NCBI GenBank assembly: GCA_017622215.1 | Contig: JAGARO010000008.1 | Coordinates: 1-64,000, forward strand | Source of the DNA: Clostridia bacterium | Lineage (GTDB): Bacteria > Bacillota > Clostridia > Monoglobales > Monoglobaceae | Direction: 5' to 3' | Length of the DNA stretch: 64,000 nucleotides | In this document: positions 9,690 to 20,575 of the stretch, in pieces | Layout: each line of letters starts with the position of its first letter | Position numbering within the stretch: the first letter of the stretch is position 1 | Notes under the pieces: model-generated | Seen by the model: only the letters and a program-made list of their open reading frames with translations | What the model was told of the DNA's origin: nothing | Database searches by the model: none | Translations under genes and position numbers: made by a program

Positions 9690-10217
9690 ATGAAACTCTT
9701 AAAACACTTAAAAACTATAGTAAAACACCGCCACGCAGTTATACGCCACGGCTTTAAGACAGGGATTGGTTTCCAGAGTTTATTTCACGATTTATCTAAA
9801 TTTTCACCTGTGGAATTTTTAACAGGGGGAAAATTTTTTACTGACGGGAAAAGAAGTCCTAATGAAACTGAACGAAAAGAATACGGCTATTCAAAGGCGT
9901 GGCTACACCATAAAGGCAGAAACAGACACCATTTTGAATACTGGACAGACTACAATCCAATCGAAAGAAAAGTTATGCCTGTAAAAATGCCAATTAAATA
10001 TGTAAAGGAAATGTTTTGCGACAGAGTTGCCGCAAGTAAAATCTATCAGGGAAAAAATTATAACGACTCCCACCCTTACGAATACTTTATGGGAGCAAAA
10101 GGAAAAAGATTTATCCACCCTGAAACCTCTGACCTTTTGGAAAGCTGGTTACTTTTACTTAAAGAAAAAGGCGAAAAAGAAACATTTAAGGAAATAAAAA
10201 AGACCTCTAGTTATTAG
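9690..10217 (+). CDS. DUF5662 family protein
   Basis: 175 residues from the ATG at 9690 (MKLLKHLKTIVKHRHAV), which AAAGGA precedes by 9 bases; an ATG further upstream has no ribosome-binding site. It resembles the small DUF5662 family, whose function is not known to me. It is rich in histidines, in clusters such as HDLSKFSP, WLHHKGRNRHHFEYW and an ADxxRVAAS-like segment (CDRVAASKIYQGK), a pattern that suggests a metal-binding helical bundle. That is inference. No signal peptide or membrane segment is seen. It is transcribed alone and converges on folA: the last 11 bases of the two genes overlap inside a shared terminator. Confidence 0.75.
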   Translation: MKLLKHLKTIVKHRHAVIRHGFKTGIGFQSLFHDLSKFSPVEFLTGGKFFTDGKRSPNETERKEYGYSKAWLHHKGRNRHHFEYWTDYNPIERKVMPVKMPIKYVKEMFCDRVAASKIYQGKNYNDSHPYEYFMGAKGKRFIHPETSDLLESWLLLLKEKGEKETFKEIKKTSSY

Positions 10218-10227
10218 AGGTCTTTTT
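10196..10227. terminator. Bidirectional terminator between DUF5662 gene and folA
   Basis: The stem AAAGACCTCTA/TAGAGGTCTTT with a 5-base loop is flanked by A and T runs, so it can end transcripts from both sides. Both stop codons lie within the hairpin. Confidence 0.9.
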
Positions 10228-10710
10228 GTATGTTGTAAAAATTAACTTTAGTCCTTTTTCTGTGATTTGCTCTCTTTCTTCGGCAATCTCCCAGTTTTCC
10301 ATTTCGTCAAAGTTCTTTATAAACCTGTCAGCACCATAAGCTTTATCAATTTTTGTGATATAAGCTGTGTCAATATAATCTGTGCAGGCATTATAAACTG
10401 AAGCTCCGCCGATGAAGAAAATATCCTCTGATTTATAATTCTTAAGAGCAAAATCCACACATTCTTCCATTGACGGAAAAATTGTTAAATCATCTCTTCC
10501 ATCTAAGGAATTATCGTTACAAAGAATTAAATTCACTCTTTTTGGAAGTGGTTTTTCATTTGGAAGTGAGCGAAGAGTAACAGCTCCCATAATAACAACC
10601 TTATCTAAAGTTGTTTCCCTGAAAAATTTCATATCTTCTGGAATATTATCCAGCAAATCCCCGTTTTTTCCAATTCCCCACTCTTTATCTGCAGCAACAA
10701 TTAAATTCAT
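10207..10710 (-). CDS. folA: Dihydrofolate reductase
   Basis: 167 residues, usual for DHFR, which reduces dihydrofolate to tetrahydrofolate and so regenerates the cofactor spent by ThyA next door. Visible: the N-terminal strand and Met20-type loop (LIVAADKEWGIGKNGDLL), the substrate-binding acid in PEDMKFF (about residue 26), the NADPH-binding segment (VVIMGAVTLRSLP, where most family members have MGRKTWES) and the FFIGGASVYN motif. The altered cofactor loop is a mild oddity. It is the last gene of dnaN-recF-remB-gyrB-thyA-folA, 11 bases after thyA, and ends in the terminator shared with the DUF5662 gene. Confidence 0.94.
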   Translation of the reverse strand: MNLIVAADKEWGIGKNGDLLDNIPEDMKFFRETTLDKVVIMGAVTLRSLPNEKPLPKRVNLILCNDNSLDGRDDLTIFPSMEECVDFALKNYKSEDIFFIGGASVYNACTDYIDTAYITKIDKAYGADRFIKNFDEMENWEIAEEREQITEKGLKLIFTTYKKTSNN

Positions 10711-10721
10711 AAAATTGCCTC

Positions 10722-11552
10722 CTAAATTGCAACAGGAATATTTTTAATCTGTTCGTTTTTCTCATAGCCCACAAGCTCAAAATCATCAACTGTGAAATCG
10801 TAGAAATTCTTGATTTCAGGGTTAATTTTAAGTTTTGGAGCGTCAAACTGCGGTCTTTCAATCATCTCTTTAATTACAGGAATATGTCTGTCGTAAATAT
10901 GAGCGTCAGCAATAACGTGAACAAATTCCCCAACTTCAAGACCTGAAACCTGTGCAAACATATGCACTAAAATTGCATACTGACAAACATTCCAGTTATT
11001 CGCAGTTAAAATATCCTGTGAACGCTGATTTAAAATTGCGTTAAGCTTATTTCCTGTAACATTAAATGTCATACTGTAAGCGCAAGGATAAAGACTCATT
11101 TCGTGCAAATCCTGATGCACATAGATATTTGTCATAATTCTACGGCTTGACGGATTGTTTTTAAGGTCAAACAAAACTCTGTCAACCTGGTCAAACTCTC
11201 CCTCAGGGTATTTATGTTTAACTCCAAGCTGATAACCGTAAGCCTTTCCGATTGTTCCTTTTTCATCAGCCCAACTGTCCCAGATATGGCTTTTAAGTTC
11301 AGAAACACGGTTTGATTTTTTCTGCCAAATCCATAAAAGCTCATCTATCGCACTTTTAAGATAAGTCGGTCTTAAAGTCATAATCGGAAATTCTTCCTGA
11401 AGATTATATCTGTTAACCACACCAAATTTTTTAATTGTATGTGCAGGAGTCCCGTCCTCCCATTTTGGACGAACAGGCAAATCCTCGTCGGAATAACCGT
11501 TTTCGATTATATCTTTGCACATTTCAATAAAAATTTTATCAGCATTACTCAT
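10722..11552 (-). CDS. thyA: Thymidylate synthase, Bacillus ThyA/phi3T-like form
   Basis: 276 residues. It methylates dUMP to dTMP using methylene-tetrahydrofolate. Visible: the phosphate-binding NNPSSRR, the catalytic cysteine in LYPCAYS, the QRSQD segment, and HIYDRH. The residue after the catalytic cysteine is Ala, not the His of E. coli-type enzymes. That feature and the overall pattern (GTPAHT, LLWIWQ, GTIGKAYGYQLG, FYDFTVDDFEL) recall, from memory, the B. subtilis ThyA type related to phage phi3T. AAGGAG lies 7 bases before the start. It sits between gyrB and folA with gaps of about 10 bases on each side. Confidence 0.94.
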   Translation of the reverse strand: MSNADKIFIEMCKDIIENGYSDEDLPVRPKWEDGTPAHTIKKFGVVNRYNLQEEFPIMTLRPTYLKSAIDELLWIWQKKSNRVSELKSHIWDSWADEKGTIGKAYGYQLGVKHKYPEGEFDQVDRVLFDLKNNPSSRRIMTNIYVHQDLHEMSLYPCAYSMTFNVTGNKLNAILNQRSQDILTANNWNVCQYAILVHMFAQVSGLEVGEFVHVIADAHIYDRHIPVIKEMIERPQFDAPKLKINPEIKNFYDFTVDDFELVGYEKNEQIKNIPVAI

Positions 11553-11562
11553 TTTTTTCTCC

Positions 11563-13765
<2,203 letters not shown>

Positions 13766-13766
<1 letters not shown>

Positions 13767-14857
13767 TATATCTGTCTTCCTTTGTCTATTCTTATAAATT
13801 TTGTGTTTTCCATATTTTTAAATTTTCTTCTGTCAGTGCAGGTAATAATTATCTGCATATTTTGAAGTTTACTTAAAAGAAAACGCTGTCTTTTAATATC
13901 AAGCTCACTGGTTATATCATCAAGTAAAAGAACAGGATATTCTCCTTTTTCTTCTTTTATAATTTCAACCTCAGCAATTTTCTGCACTAAAACAACAGTT
14001 TTCTGCTGTCCCTGTGAACCAAAAGATTTTACATCTTTTCCGTTAATAAAAAATTCTATATCATCTCTCTGACAGCCTGCCATTGATTCTTTATATAAAA
14101 TTTCTCTTTTGAAAACTGAATTTATTTTATCTTCAATTCTTTTTTTTATTTTTTTATCATCAAATTCTTCTATATATCCAATAAAAGAATTATATTTTAT
14201 TTCTAAATCTTCTTTTCCGCCTGAAATTTCATTTTGATAAATCTTTGAAAACTTTTCAAGCTTTTTAATATATTCAAATCTGTATTTTATAATTTCAAGA
14301 GAAATTTTTATAAGATTTTCATTCAAAACAGAAAGCATCATTTTATCAGGATTGTCCATTTTTAAAAGTGCATTTTTCTGCTCAATAATTTTCTTTGACT
14401 GCATTAAAGAATAGAAAAAATCTTTATGGAGCTGTGAAATTAAAATATCTAAATTTTTTCTTCTGTTTTTTGGGCCTTCTTTAACAATTGACATATATTC
14501 AGGTCCAAAATAAACAGTATTAAATTTTCCCACAAGCTCGCTGTTTTTCTTTACAGGAATTTCGTTAATTTCTATCTTTTTTCTCTTATCAGAAAAAATT
14601 TTAAATTCAGCGCTGTTTTCTCTGCCCTGTGAAAAAAATTCTAAATTTAATTTAGCATCTTTCTCACCGAATTTAATAAGCTCGCTGTCATGAACAGTCC
14701 TGTTGGATTTTCCAACTGAAAAAATATAAATTCCCTCTAAAATATTAGTTTTTCCCTGTGCATTATTTCCGTAAATAATATTCACATTTGGAGAAAACTC
14801 GATTTTTTCATTTTCATAATTCCTGAAATTATTTAAAGAAATATTTTTAACTATCAT
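13766..14857 (-). CDS. recF: RecF recombination and repair ATPase
   Basis: 363 residues, usual for RecF, an SMC-like ATPase that helps load RecA at single-strand gaps. Visible: the N-terminal SLNNFRNY motif, Walker A GNNAQGKTN (about residues 30-38), the ABC-type signature SFGSQGQQKT, and Walker B VLLLDDITSELD. The start overlaps the dnaN stop as ATGA. The S4-domain gene yaaA that lies between dnaN and recF in Bacillus is absent. Confidence 0.96.
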
Positions 14858-15954
14858 CTTATTTTAACTGGAAGAATAAGCTGGAGGAAATTATCTCCCT
14901 CCTGAGGTGTAATAACAAGAGGAGAAATACTCTTGTTAAGTCCCATTCTTATAACATCTCCATCACAGGCACGGAGTGCATCCATAAGATAATTGTTATC
15001 AAAACCAATTTCTAGATTTGCATCTTTTGTATTAGTTAAAATTATATCATCAACCTTACCTGCATTTGTTTCACAGGAAATGTTAATTGAATCTTCAAAG
15101 AATTTCATTTTAACAGGAGATTTATTTAAATCATTTGTGATAATTAAAGATGCTCTGTAAACACAGTGGAACATTTCCATAATAGGGCAAATAATGTCAA
15201 TTTCAAAAGATTTAGGAATAACAGATTCATATTTAATATATTCACCCTCAATAAGACGGGTAATAAGCTTAAAGTTATCACAGATAAATGATGCCTGTTT
15301 TCCTGTAATATTAATTAAAACTTCTTCATCATCTTTTAAAATTTTTGAAAGCTCATTAAGTGCCTTTTCAGGAATAATAATTGAAATTGGGTCAAAATCT
15401 CCTTCAATATCTTCCTGTCTCATAGCAAGACGGTAACCGTCTAAAGCTACCATTCTGATTTTTCCGGGTTTAATTTCAAGAAGACAGCCTCTTAAAACAG
15501 GCTTATCCTCTCTGTGAGATACTGCAAAAGAAGTTTTGCTTATCATATTTTTAAATAAACCCTGATTAATAGAAATTGAATAAGATGCATCAATTTCAGG
15601 AAGAGCAGGAAAATCCTTATGTGAAATACCTAAAATTTCAAATTTGGCATTACCCGCTTTAATAGTTGTCATAAGATTGTCGTTAACTGAAATACTAACT
15701 CTTTCATCAGGAAGATTTTTAATAATTCCTGTAAGCATTTTTGCATTTAAAACAACTTTTCCCGGAGTTAAAACTTCGGCGTCAATATATGTTTCAATTC
15801 CAATTTCAAGGTCGTTAGAAACAAGCTTTAATTTTCCGTTTTCAGCCTCTAAATAAATACCCTCTAAAACAGGGAGAGAACTCTTGGAAGATACAGCTTT
15901 AGTAACTATATTTAAGGTTTCATTAAGTTTAAACTGAGAACAAATTATATTCAT
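14854..15954 (-). CDS. dnaN: DNA polymerase III beta subunit (sliding clamp)
   Basis: 366 residues. It forms the ring-shaped clamp that tethers PolC to DNA. Visible: the three-domain clamp pattern, with MNIICSQFKLNETLNIV at the start, SKSSLPVLEGI, FAVSHREDKPVLRGCLLEI at the domain 1/2 boundary, LDGYRLAMR, and QLILPVKIR at the end. It leads the operon dnaN-recF-remB-gyrB-thyA-folA, with its own promoter (15992-16020) and AAAGGAG. No dnaA lies upstream, although that is its usual partner. Confidence 0.97.
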   Translation of the reverse strand: MNIICSQFKLNETLNIVTKAVSSKSSLPVLEGIYLEAENGKLKLVSNDLEIGIETYIDAEVLTPGKVVLNAKMLTGIIKNLPDERVSISVNDNLMTTIKAGNAKFEILGISHKDFPALPEIDASYSISINQGLFKNMISKTSFAVSHREDKPVLRGCLLEIKPGKIRMVALDGYRLAMRQEDIEGDFDPISIIIPEKALNELSKILKDDEEVLINITGKQASFICDNFKLITRLIEGEYIKYESVIPKSFEIDIICPIMEMFHCVYRASLIITNDLNKSPVKMKFFEDSINISCETNAGKVDDIILTNTKDANLEIGFDNNYLMDALRACDGDVIRMGLNKSISPLVITPQEGDNFLQLILPVKIR

Positions 15955-15991
15955 TTTTTGTACTCCTTTTTTACTATAAATTTATAATAAA

Positions 15992-16020
15992 ATTATAACA
16001 TTTTTTATCCGAAAAGTAAA
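15992..16020 (-). promoter_or_regulatory. Promoter of the dnaN operon
   Basis: On the minus strand, a -35 TTTACT (16015-16020) and a perfect -10 TATAAT (15992-15997) are separated by 17 bases, followed 30 bases later by AAAGGAG and the dnaN start. Confidence 0.7.
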
Positions 16021-16286
16021 GAAATTTATCACAATTTTTCACTTATTTTTTATAAAAAATTTACTGTAATTTTACTATAAAATAATTAATATAATTTATT
16101 AGTTGTTGTTGCTGTTGTTGGGGGTGTTTAAATTGTGGAAAAGCATCTTTTTGATTGTCATAATTTAATTTGCAACCACTTGAAAACTATGTGTAAATTA
16201 ATGTTTTTAAATCCACAGTTTTCACAACAAGTAAATAAATAAAAAGTTATCCACACTTACACAAGATGTTAATTCATTGAAAAATG

Positions 16287-16315
16287 TTGACAAATTATAA
16301 AAAATATTATATTAT
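16287..16315 (+). promoter_or_regulatory. Promoter of the ferredoxin gene
   Basis: A perfect -35 TTGACA (16287-16292) and a -10 TATTAT (16310-16315) are separated by 17 bases; AAAAAGGAG follows and the start codon is at 16349. Confidence 0.75.
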
Positions 16316-16348
16316 ACTCTTGTAATTTGGAAAAAGGAGTTGAAAAAA

Positions 16349-16516
16349 ATGGCTTTCAAAATTACTGATGATTGTATTTCTTGCGGAGCTTGCGCTGACG
16401 TTTGTCCTGTTGGAGCAATTTCTGAAGGAGACGGAAAATATGTAATCAACGAAGATTGCATTTCATGCGGAGCTTGTGCTGACACATGCCCTGTTGAAGC
16501 GCCTGTTGAAGACTAA
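16349..16516 (+). CDS. 2[4Fe-4S] ferredoxin
   Basis: 55 residues. Two cluster motifs CxxCxxCxxxCP are visible: CISCGACADVCP (residues 9-20) and CISCGACADTCP (about residues 37-48), the internal duplication typical of clostridial ferredoxins, small cytoplasmic low-potential electron carriers for hydrogenase and pyruvate:ferredoxin oxidoreductase. The strong promoter, good ribosome-binding site and a terminator directly after it make it a single-gene, probably highly expressed, unit. It stands where dnaA would be expected next to dnaN. Confidence 0.96.
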   Translation: MAFKITDDCISCGACADVCPVGAISEGDGKYVINEDCISCGACADTCPVEAPVED

Positions 16517-16530
16517 TTTTTCATAAAAAT

Positions 16531-16559
16531 AAAAAGAGTGTAGAAATACACTCTTTTTT
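16531..16559 (+). terminator. Terminator of the ferredoxin gene
   Basis: The stem AAAAAGAGTGTA/TACACTCTTTTT with a GAAA loop is followed by a T run. rsmG starts only 17 bases later, so rsmG must rely on read-through or on an unseen promoter. Confidence 0.88.
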
Positions 16560-16575
16560 AGTTACTGGAGATAAA

Positions 16576-17280
16576 ATGAATAAAGATTTATTTATAAATA
16601 CAGCAAAAAAATTAAATATTGAAGTTTCCTCAAAACAGGTTGAATATTTTAAAAAATATTCAGAGATTCTTGTGGAAAAAAATAAGGTTATGAATTTAAC
16701 CTCAATAACTGATGATGAGGGAATTGCAATAAAACACTTTATTGATTCAATTTTAGTTCTTTCTTTAGTTGAAATTCCTGAAAATTCAAAGGTAATTGAC
16801 GTAGGCACAGGTGCAGGTTTCCCTGGAATTCCCCTTAAAATAATGAGAGAGGATATGGAAATTACTCTTTTAGACTCTCTGAATAAGCGTATAACCTTTT
16901 TAAATGAGGTTAAAACTGCCCTTAATTTAGAAAAAACAACCTGCATCCACAGTAGAGCTGAGGACGGGGGTAAAAACAAGGATTTACGGGAAAAATTTGA
17001 TTTTTCAGTATCCCGTGCAGTTGCTCCTCTTAAGGTTTTGTGTGAATATGACCTGCCTTTTGTTAAGGTTGGCGGTTATTTTATAGCAATGAAATCTGCT
17101 GAAATCGAAGAAGAATTAGAGGAATCAAGAGCAATGATAGGTTCTTTGGGCGGAAAAATCAAAGAAATTAAGGAAATTACAATTCCTGATACAGATATAA
17201 AAAGAAAAATTGTAATTATTGAAAAAATAAAGGAAACTCCAAAGCAGTTTCCGAGAAACCCTAAAAAAATAGGACATTAA
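16576..17280 (+). CDS. rsmG: 16S rRNA (guanine-527-N7) methyltransferase RsmG (GidB)
   Basis: 234 residues. It methylates G527 of 16S rRNA; loss in other bacteria gives low-level streptomycin resistance. Visible: the class I SAM-binding motif VIDVGTGAGFPGIPLKI (about residues 75-91), NLTSITDDEGIAIKHFIDS ahead of it, and SRAVAPLKVLCEY. rsmG is usually next to mnmG and parAB near the origin; here it stands alone beside the ferredoxin gene, which fits a rearranged origin cluster. It ends at a terminator shared with rpoD. Confidence 0.95.
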   Translation: MNKDLFINTAKKLNIEVSSKQVEYFKKYSEILVEKNKVMNLTSITDDEGIAIKHFIDSILVLSLVEIPENSKVIDVGTGAGFPGIPLKIMREDMEITLLDSLNKRITFLNEVKTALNLEKTTCIHSRAEDGGKNKDLREKFDFSVSRAVAPLKVLCEYDLPFVKVGGYFIAMKSAEIEEELEESRAMIGSLGGKIKEIKEITIPDTDIKRKIVIIEKIKETPKQFPRNPKKIGH

Positions 17281-17306
17281 AAAAGGACGGCTATTGCCGT
17301 CCTTTT
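17281..17306. terminator. Bidirectional terminator between rsmG and rpoD
   Basis: The perfect 11-base stem AAAAGGACGGC/GCCGTCCTTTT with a TATT loop lies directly between the two convergent genes. Confidence 0.92.
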
Positions 17307-17308
17307 AA

Positions 17309-18769
17309 TTATTCCATAAAGTCGCGAAGCTTTTTACTTCTAGATGGGTGGCGGAGTTTTCTTAAAGCCTTTGCCTCAATCTGTCTTATTCTTTCTCTTG
17401 TTACGTTGAATTCCTGTCCAACTTCCTCGAGAGTTCTTGTTCTTCCGTCGTCTAAACCGAAACGGAGTCTTAAAACCTTTTCTTCTCTTGCTGTAAGGGA
17501 TTCTAAAACCTCGTTAAGCTGTTCGCGGAGAAGTGTCTGTGTAGCAGATTCAGCAGGCTCTAATGCGTCCTCATCCTGAATAAAGTCGCCGAGATGGCTG
17601 TCTTCTTCTTCGCCGATTGGTGTTTCCAAAGATACAGGCTCCTGAGCAATCTTCATAATTTCTCCTACTTTATCAATAGGAATATTAAGCTCTCTTGCAA
17701 TTTCTTCAGGGCTTGGGTCGCGTCCGTAGTCCTGAACGAGCTGACGGTTTACACGGATAAGCTTGTTGATTGTTTCAACCATGTGAACAGGGATTCTGAT
17801 TGTTCTTGCCTGGTCAGCAATAGCTCTTGTTATAGCCTGACGAATCCACCAGGTTGCATAGGTACTGAACTTAAAGCCTTTTTTATAGTCAAACTTTTCA
17901 ACAGCCTTAATAAGACCTAAGTTACCCTCCTGAATTAAGTCAAGGAATAACATTCCTCGGCCCACATATCTTTTAGCAATAGAAACAACAAGACGGAGAT
18001 TAGCCTCTGCAAGACGCTTTTTAGCTTTTAAATCCCCCTCTGACATTCTCTGTGAAAGTTCTAATTCTTCCTCGTTTGTAAGGAGGGGAACTTTACCGAT
18101 TTCCTTAAGGTACATTCTGACAGGGTCATCGATTGAAACAGATTCAGGAACAGTAAGGTCCTCAAGCTCGTCCTTTGAGATTTCTATATTATCTTCGTCA
18201 ATATCATCCAGGTCTATTTCCTCAAAACCGCTTGTAATTTCAATTCCCATACTTTCAAGAGTTTCAAAAACAGTGTCCATCTGGTCTGCGTCAAGGTCAA
18301 ACTCAGCAAGCTTTGAAGAAATTTCTTCGAAAGTTAAGGATTCATTCTTCTTACCCTCAGCAATAAGTTCTAAAACAACCTGTTCCTTTGATTTCTTTTC
18401 TTCTTTTGGCTCTTCAGACTTCTTTTTTGAAGATTTTTTTTTCTTTGGCTTTTCCTCTTCAGGAGGAGTAAGTGTTTCCACTACAACTTCCTCGGCTGGT
18501 TCAGCCTTTTTCTTTGAAGATTTTTTCTTAGGCTTTTCTTCAATTTTTATTCCGCCGTCAATTTCCATTGGCTGATTATCCTCTTTTACTTCTTCAGTCT
18601 TCTTTTTAGCGCACTTTCTCTTTGGTTTTTCAGCTGTTTCTTCTGTTTTTACTTCTTCAACAGGAGTCTCCTCCGCTTTCTTTTTCGTTGTCTTTCTCTT
18701 TGGTTTTTCTTCAGCCACAGGTGTTTCAACAACCTGTTCTACAATCTCTTCAGTCTTTTTCTTAGCCAT
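17309..18769 (-). CDS. rpoD: Primary sigma factor RpoD (SigA) with lysine-rich N-terminal extension
   Basis: 486 residues, about 100 longer than B. subtilis SigA. The conserved part has a region 1.1-like segment (about 127-190), region 1.2 ([12 protein letters not shown], about 214-225), region 2 with the core-binding and -10 reading helices ([18 protein letters not shown] through [16 protein letters not shown]), region 3, and region 4 with the -35 reading helix-turn-helix ([20 protein letters not shown]). The first 125 residues are a highly charged, probably disordered tail with four repeats of a lysine-rich unit. It is the last gene of dgt-dnaG-rpoD, 15 bases after dnaG. The many TTGACA/TATAAT promoters in the window fit its specificity. 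Confidence 0.96.
   Translation of the reverse strand: MAKKKTEEIVEQVVETPVAEEKPKRKTTKKKAEETPVEEVKTEETAEKPKRKCAKKKTEEVKEDNQPMEIDGGIKIEEKPKKKSSKKKAEPAEEVVVETLTPPEEEKPKKKKSSKKKSEEPKEEKKSKEQVVLELIAEGKKNESLTFEEISSKLAEFDLDADQMDTVFETLESMGIEITSGFEEIDLDDIDEDNIEISKDELEDLTVPESVSIDDPVRMYLKEIGKVPLLTNEEELELSQRMSEGDLKAKKRLAEANLRLVVSIAKRYVGRGMLFLDLIQEGNLGLIKAVEKFDYKKGFKFSTYATWWIRQAITRAIADQARTIRIPVHMVETINKLIRVNRQLVQDYGRDPSPEEIARELNIPIDKVGEIMKIAQEPVSLETPIGEEEDSHLGDFIQDEDALEPAESATQTLLREQLNEVLESLTAREEKVLRLRFGLDDGRTRTLEEVGQEFNVTRERIRQIEAKALRKLRHPSRSKKLRDFME
18410..18709 (-). repeat. Four lysine-rich repeats inside RpoD
   Basis: Residues 21-34, 47-60, 78-91 and 106-120 of RpoD follow one pattern: EKPK, one to three basic residues, two small residues, KKK, a small residue, then E (for example [14 protein letters not shown]). 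They alternate with acidic, valine- and proline-rich linkers. The repeat is at protein level and imperfect at DNA level. Confidence 0.85.
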
Positions 18770-18784
18770 AATGTCCGCCCTTTC

Positions 18785-20560
18785 TTACTGTTTTTCTTCT
18801 TTGAGTTTCTTAAAATATTCAAGCATAGATTCGTCGCTTTTGTCGCTTATAGTCTTTGAATTTAATGATTCTTTAATAATTTTATAAGGCATAGCCGCAG
18901 CCCTCAATCTGTCGTCAACATTCTTGTCGTCTGCAAGAATTTCCGAGACCCTGCCCATAAGTTCAGGAGAAAATGAGGATACTATTGCGGTAGGATTAAT
19001 TTTTTCTCCCTTTTTATGTGTATTATAAATAATTTCTGCAAGATTTTTGTGTAAATCTGTGGAAAAGTCCTCAGGGTTAAGTGTAGGACTAACCCTGTCG
19101 AAAACAACCTTGTCGCAAAGGAGATTAAGTAATAGTTTTTCAGCGTTGAAAACCTTTAACTTTTCAGGGTTGGTTATGTGCTGATTTTTAGTATTTATTT
19201 CTCTTTGTTGGTTAGAAATAAGTCTGGAGTTTTCCTTTGTTTTGGTTTTGTATTCAAGATTTCTTATCTGTGCAAAGATTGAATCAGGAGAAATTGAAAA
19301 TTCATCTGCAATTTTCTTAACAAAAATTTCCTGCTCAACAGAATTTTTCATTTCTGAGAAAATATGTGCAGTTTTTTCCACAAATTCAACCTTATCGTCA
19401 GGGTTATCGAGATTATAGTTTTCCCTGAGCTTGCGTATTTTATAAGAAATTATGTTCTCAGCGTTGTCAATTAAAATCTGAAAACGGTCTTTTCCCTCTT
19501 TTTTAATGAAATCGTCAGGGTCCTTACCGCTGGTTATAGTTAAAACCCTTGCTTTGATTTCTGCAGTTTTAAGTATGTCGGAAGCCCTGTAGGTTGCCTT
19601 TTGACCTGCCTCGTCGGAGTCATAACAAAGTATAACCTTGTCGGTGTATTTTTTAATAACCCTTGCCTGTTGCTCTGTAAAAGCAGTTCCGCAGGACGCC
19701 ACAGCGTTAGTAAATCCCGCCTGATGGAGAGAAATTACGTCCATATAGCCTTCCATAAGGAGAATTCCGTTCGTACTTGAATTTTTTGCAAAATTCATAG
19801 CAAAAAGTGTCTGACTTTTGTTGTAAACGGGAGTATCAGGTGAGTTTAAGTACTTGGGTGAATTTTCCTTGTCAGTTAAAATTCTTCCGCCGAATGCCAC
19901 AACATTTCCTCTAAGGTCAATGATTGGGAACATAACTCTGTCGCGGAATTTGTCAAAATAAGTACCGTTGTCCCTCTTTACAGAAAGCCCTGCCTCAAAA
20001 ATTTCATTTTCGGTGTAGCCCTCGCTTTTCAGGCGGTCAATAAGACTTGTCCAGCTGTCGGGAGCGTAGCCCAAACCGAAATGTCGGATTGTATCCTCGG
20101 AAAGCTGTCGGTTTTTGAAGTAGTCCAAAGCAAATTTGTACTGCGGACTCATTAAATTTTCGTAGAAGAACTTCCCTGCCAGGGAGTTCATTTTATATAT
20201 TTTTTCTTTTTTCTCCTGTAATTTAAGCTGTGCATCCCTTTCCGATGGTGTTCGTCTGTCAGGAATAGGAACTCTCGCCCTTTCTGCAAGAAGATTTAAG
20301 GCGTCGGTGTAGTCAAGATTTTCCTTTGCCATTACAAACTGAATAACAGTTCCCCCTGCCCCGCATCCGAAACAGTGGAAAAGCTGTTTGTCTGCTGAAA
20401 CTGAAAAAGAAGGAGTATTTTTGTCGTGATGGAGAGGACAAAGTCCCTGATATCTGTTTCCCACGCGCTTGAGCTTTGTGTACTGGGACACAATATCCAC
20501 AATGTCATTTTTTTCAATTACTTCGTCAACAAACGCCTGGAAATCAACTGATATAGCCAT
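18785..20560 (-). CDS. dnaG: DNA primase
   Basis: 591 residues, normal for DnaG, which makes RNA primers at the replication fork. Visible: the N-terminal CHC2 zinc finger (CPLHHDKNTPSFSV and HCFGCGAGG, about residues 42-69), the TOPRIM catalytic core (LLMEGYMDVISLHQAG and LCYDSDEAGQKA), and a C-terminal helicase-binding part. AAAGGAG stands 6 bases before the ATG, in the 15-base gap after dgt. It lies between dgt and rpoD, a common Firmicute arrangement. Confidence 0.96.
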   Translation of the reverse strand: MAISVDFQAFVDEVIEKNDIVDIVSQYTKLKRVGNRYQGLCPLHHDKNTPSFSVSADKQLFHCFGCGAGGTVIQFVMAKENLDYTDALNLLAERARVPIPDRRTPSERDAQLKLQEKKEKIYKMNSLAGKFFYENLMSPQYKFALDYFKNRQLSEDTIRHFGLGYAPDSWTSLIDRLKSEGYTENEIFEAGLSVKRDNGTYFDKFRDRVMFPIIDLRGNVVAFGGRILTDKENSPKYLNSPDTPVYNKSQTLFAMNFAKNSSTNGILLMEGYMDVISLHQAGFTNAVASCGTAFTEQQARVIKKYTDKVILCYDSDEAGQKATYRASDILKTAEIKARVLTITSGKDPDDFIKKEGKDRFQILIDNAENIISYKIRKLRENYNLDNPDDKVEFVEKTAHIFSEMKNSVEQEIFVKKIADEFSISPDSIFAQIRNLEYKTKTKENSRLISNQQREINTKNQHITNPEKLKVFNAEKLLLNLLCDKVVFDRVSPTLNPEDFSTDLHKNLAEIIYNTHKKGEKINPTAIVSSFSPELMGRVSEILADDKNVDDRLRAAAMPYKIIKESLNSKTISDKSDESMLEYFKKLKEEKQ

Positions 20561-20575
20561 AAAAAACTCCTTTCT

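Larger units (their letters stand above)
15955..16348. other. AT-rich spacer with DnaA-box-like sites (possible origin region)
   Basis: This 394-base gene-free stretch separates divergent dnaN and the ferredoxin gene. It holds a perfect DnaA box TTATCCACA (16247-16255, plus), a one-mismatch box TTTTCCACA (16134-16142, minus) and a two-mismatch box AAATCCACA (16209-16217, plus). A very AT-rich tract at 16021-16110 could serve as an unwinding element. It lies where dnaA and oriC flank dnaN in many Firmicutes, but dnaA is missing. Origin function is inference; it may be a relic, or a DnaA-regulated promoter region. Confidence 0.45.

Noticed and set aside
16521-16979. 152-codon frame antisense to rsmG
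   Set aside because: Antisense to a certain gene, no ribosome-binding site, and it starts inside rsmG and runs into the ferredoxin terminator region.
18410-18709. CRISPR-like or DNA-level tandem repeat
   Set aside because: The periodicity comes from the coded lysine-rich protein units; spacing and bases vary and there are no identical repeats.
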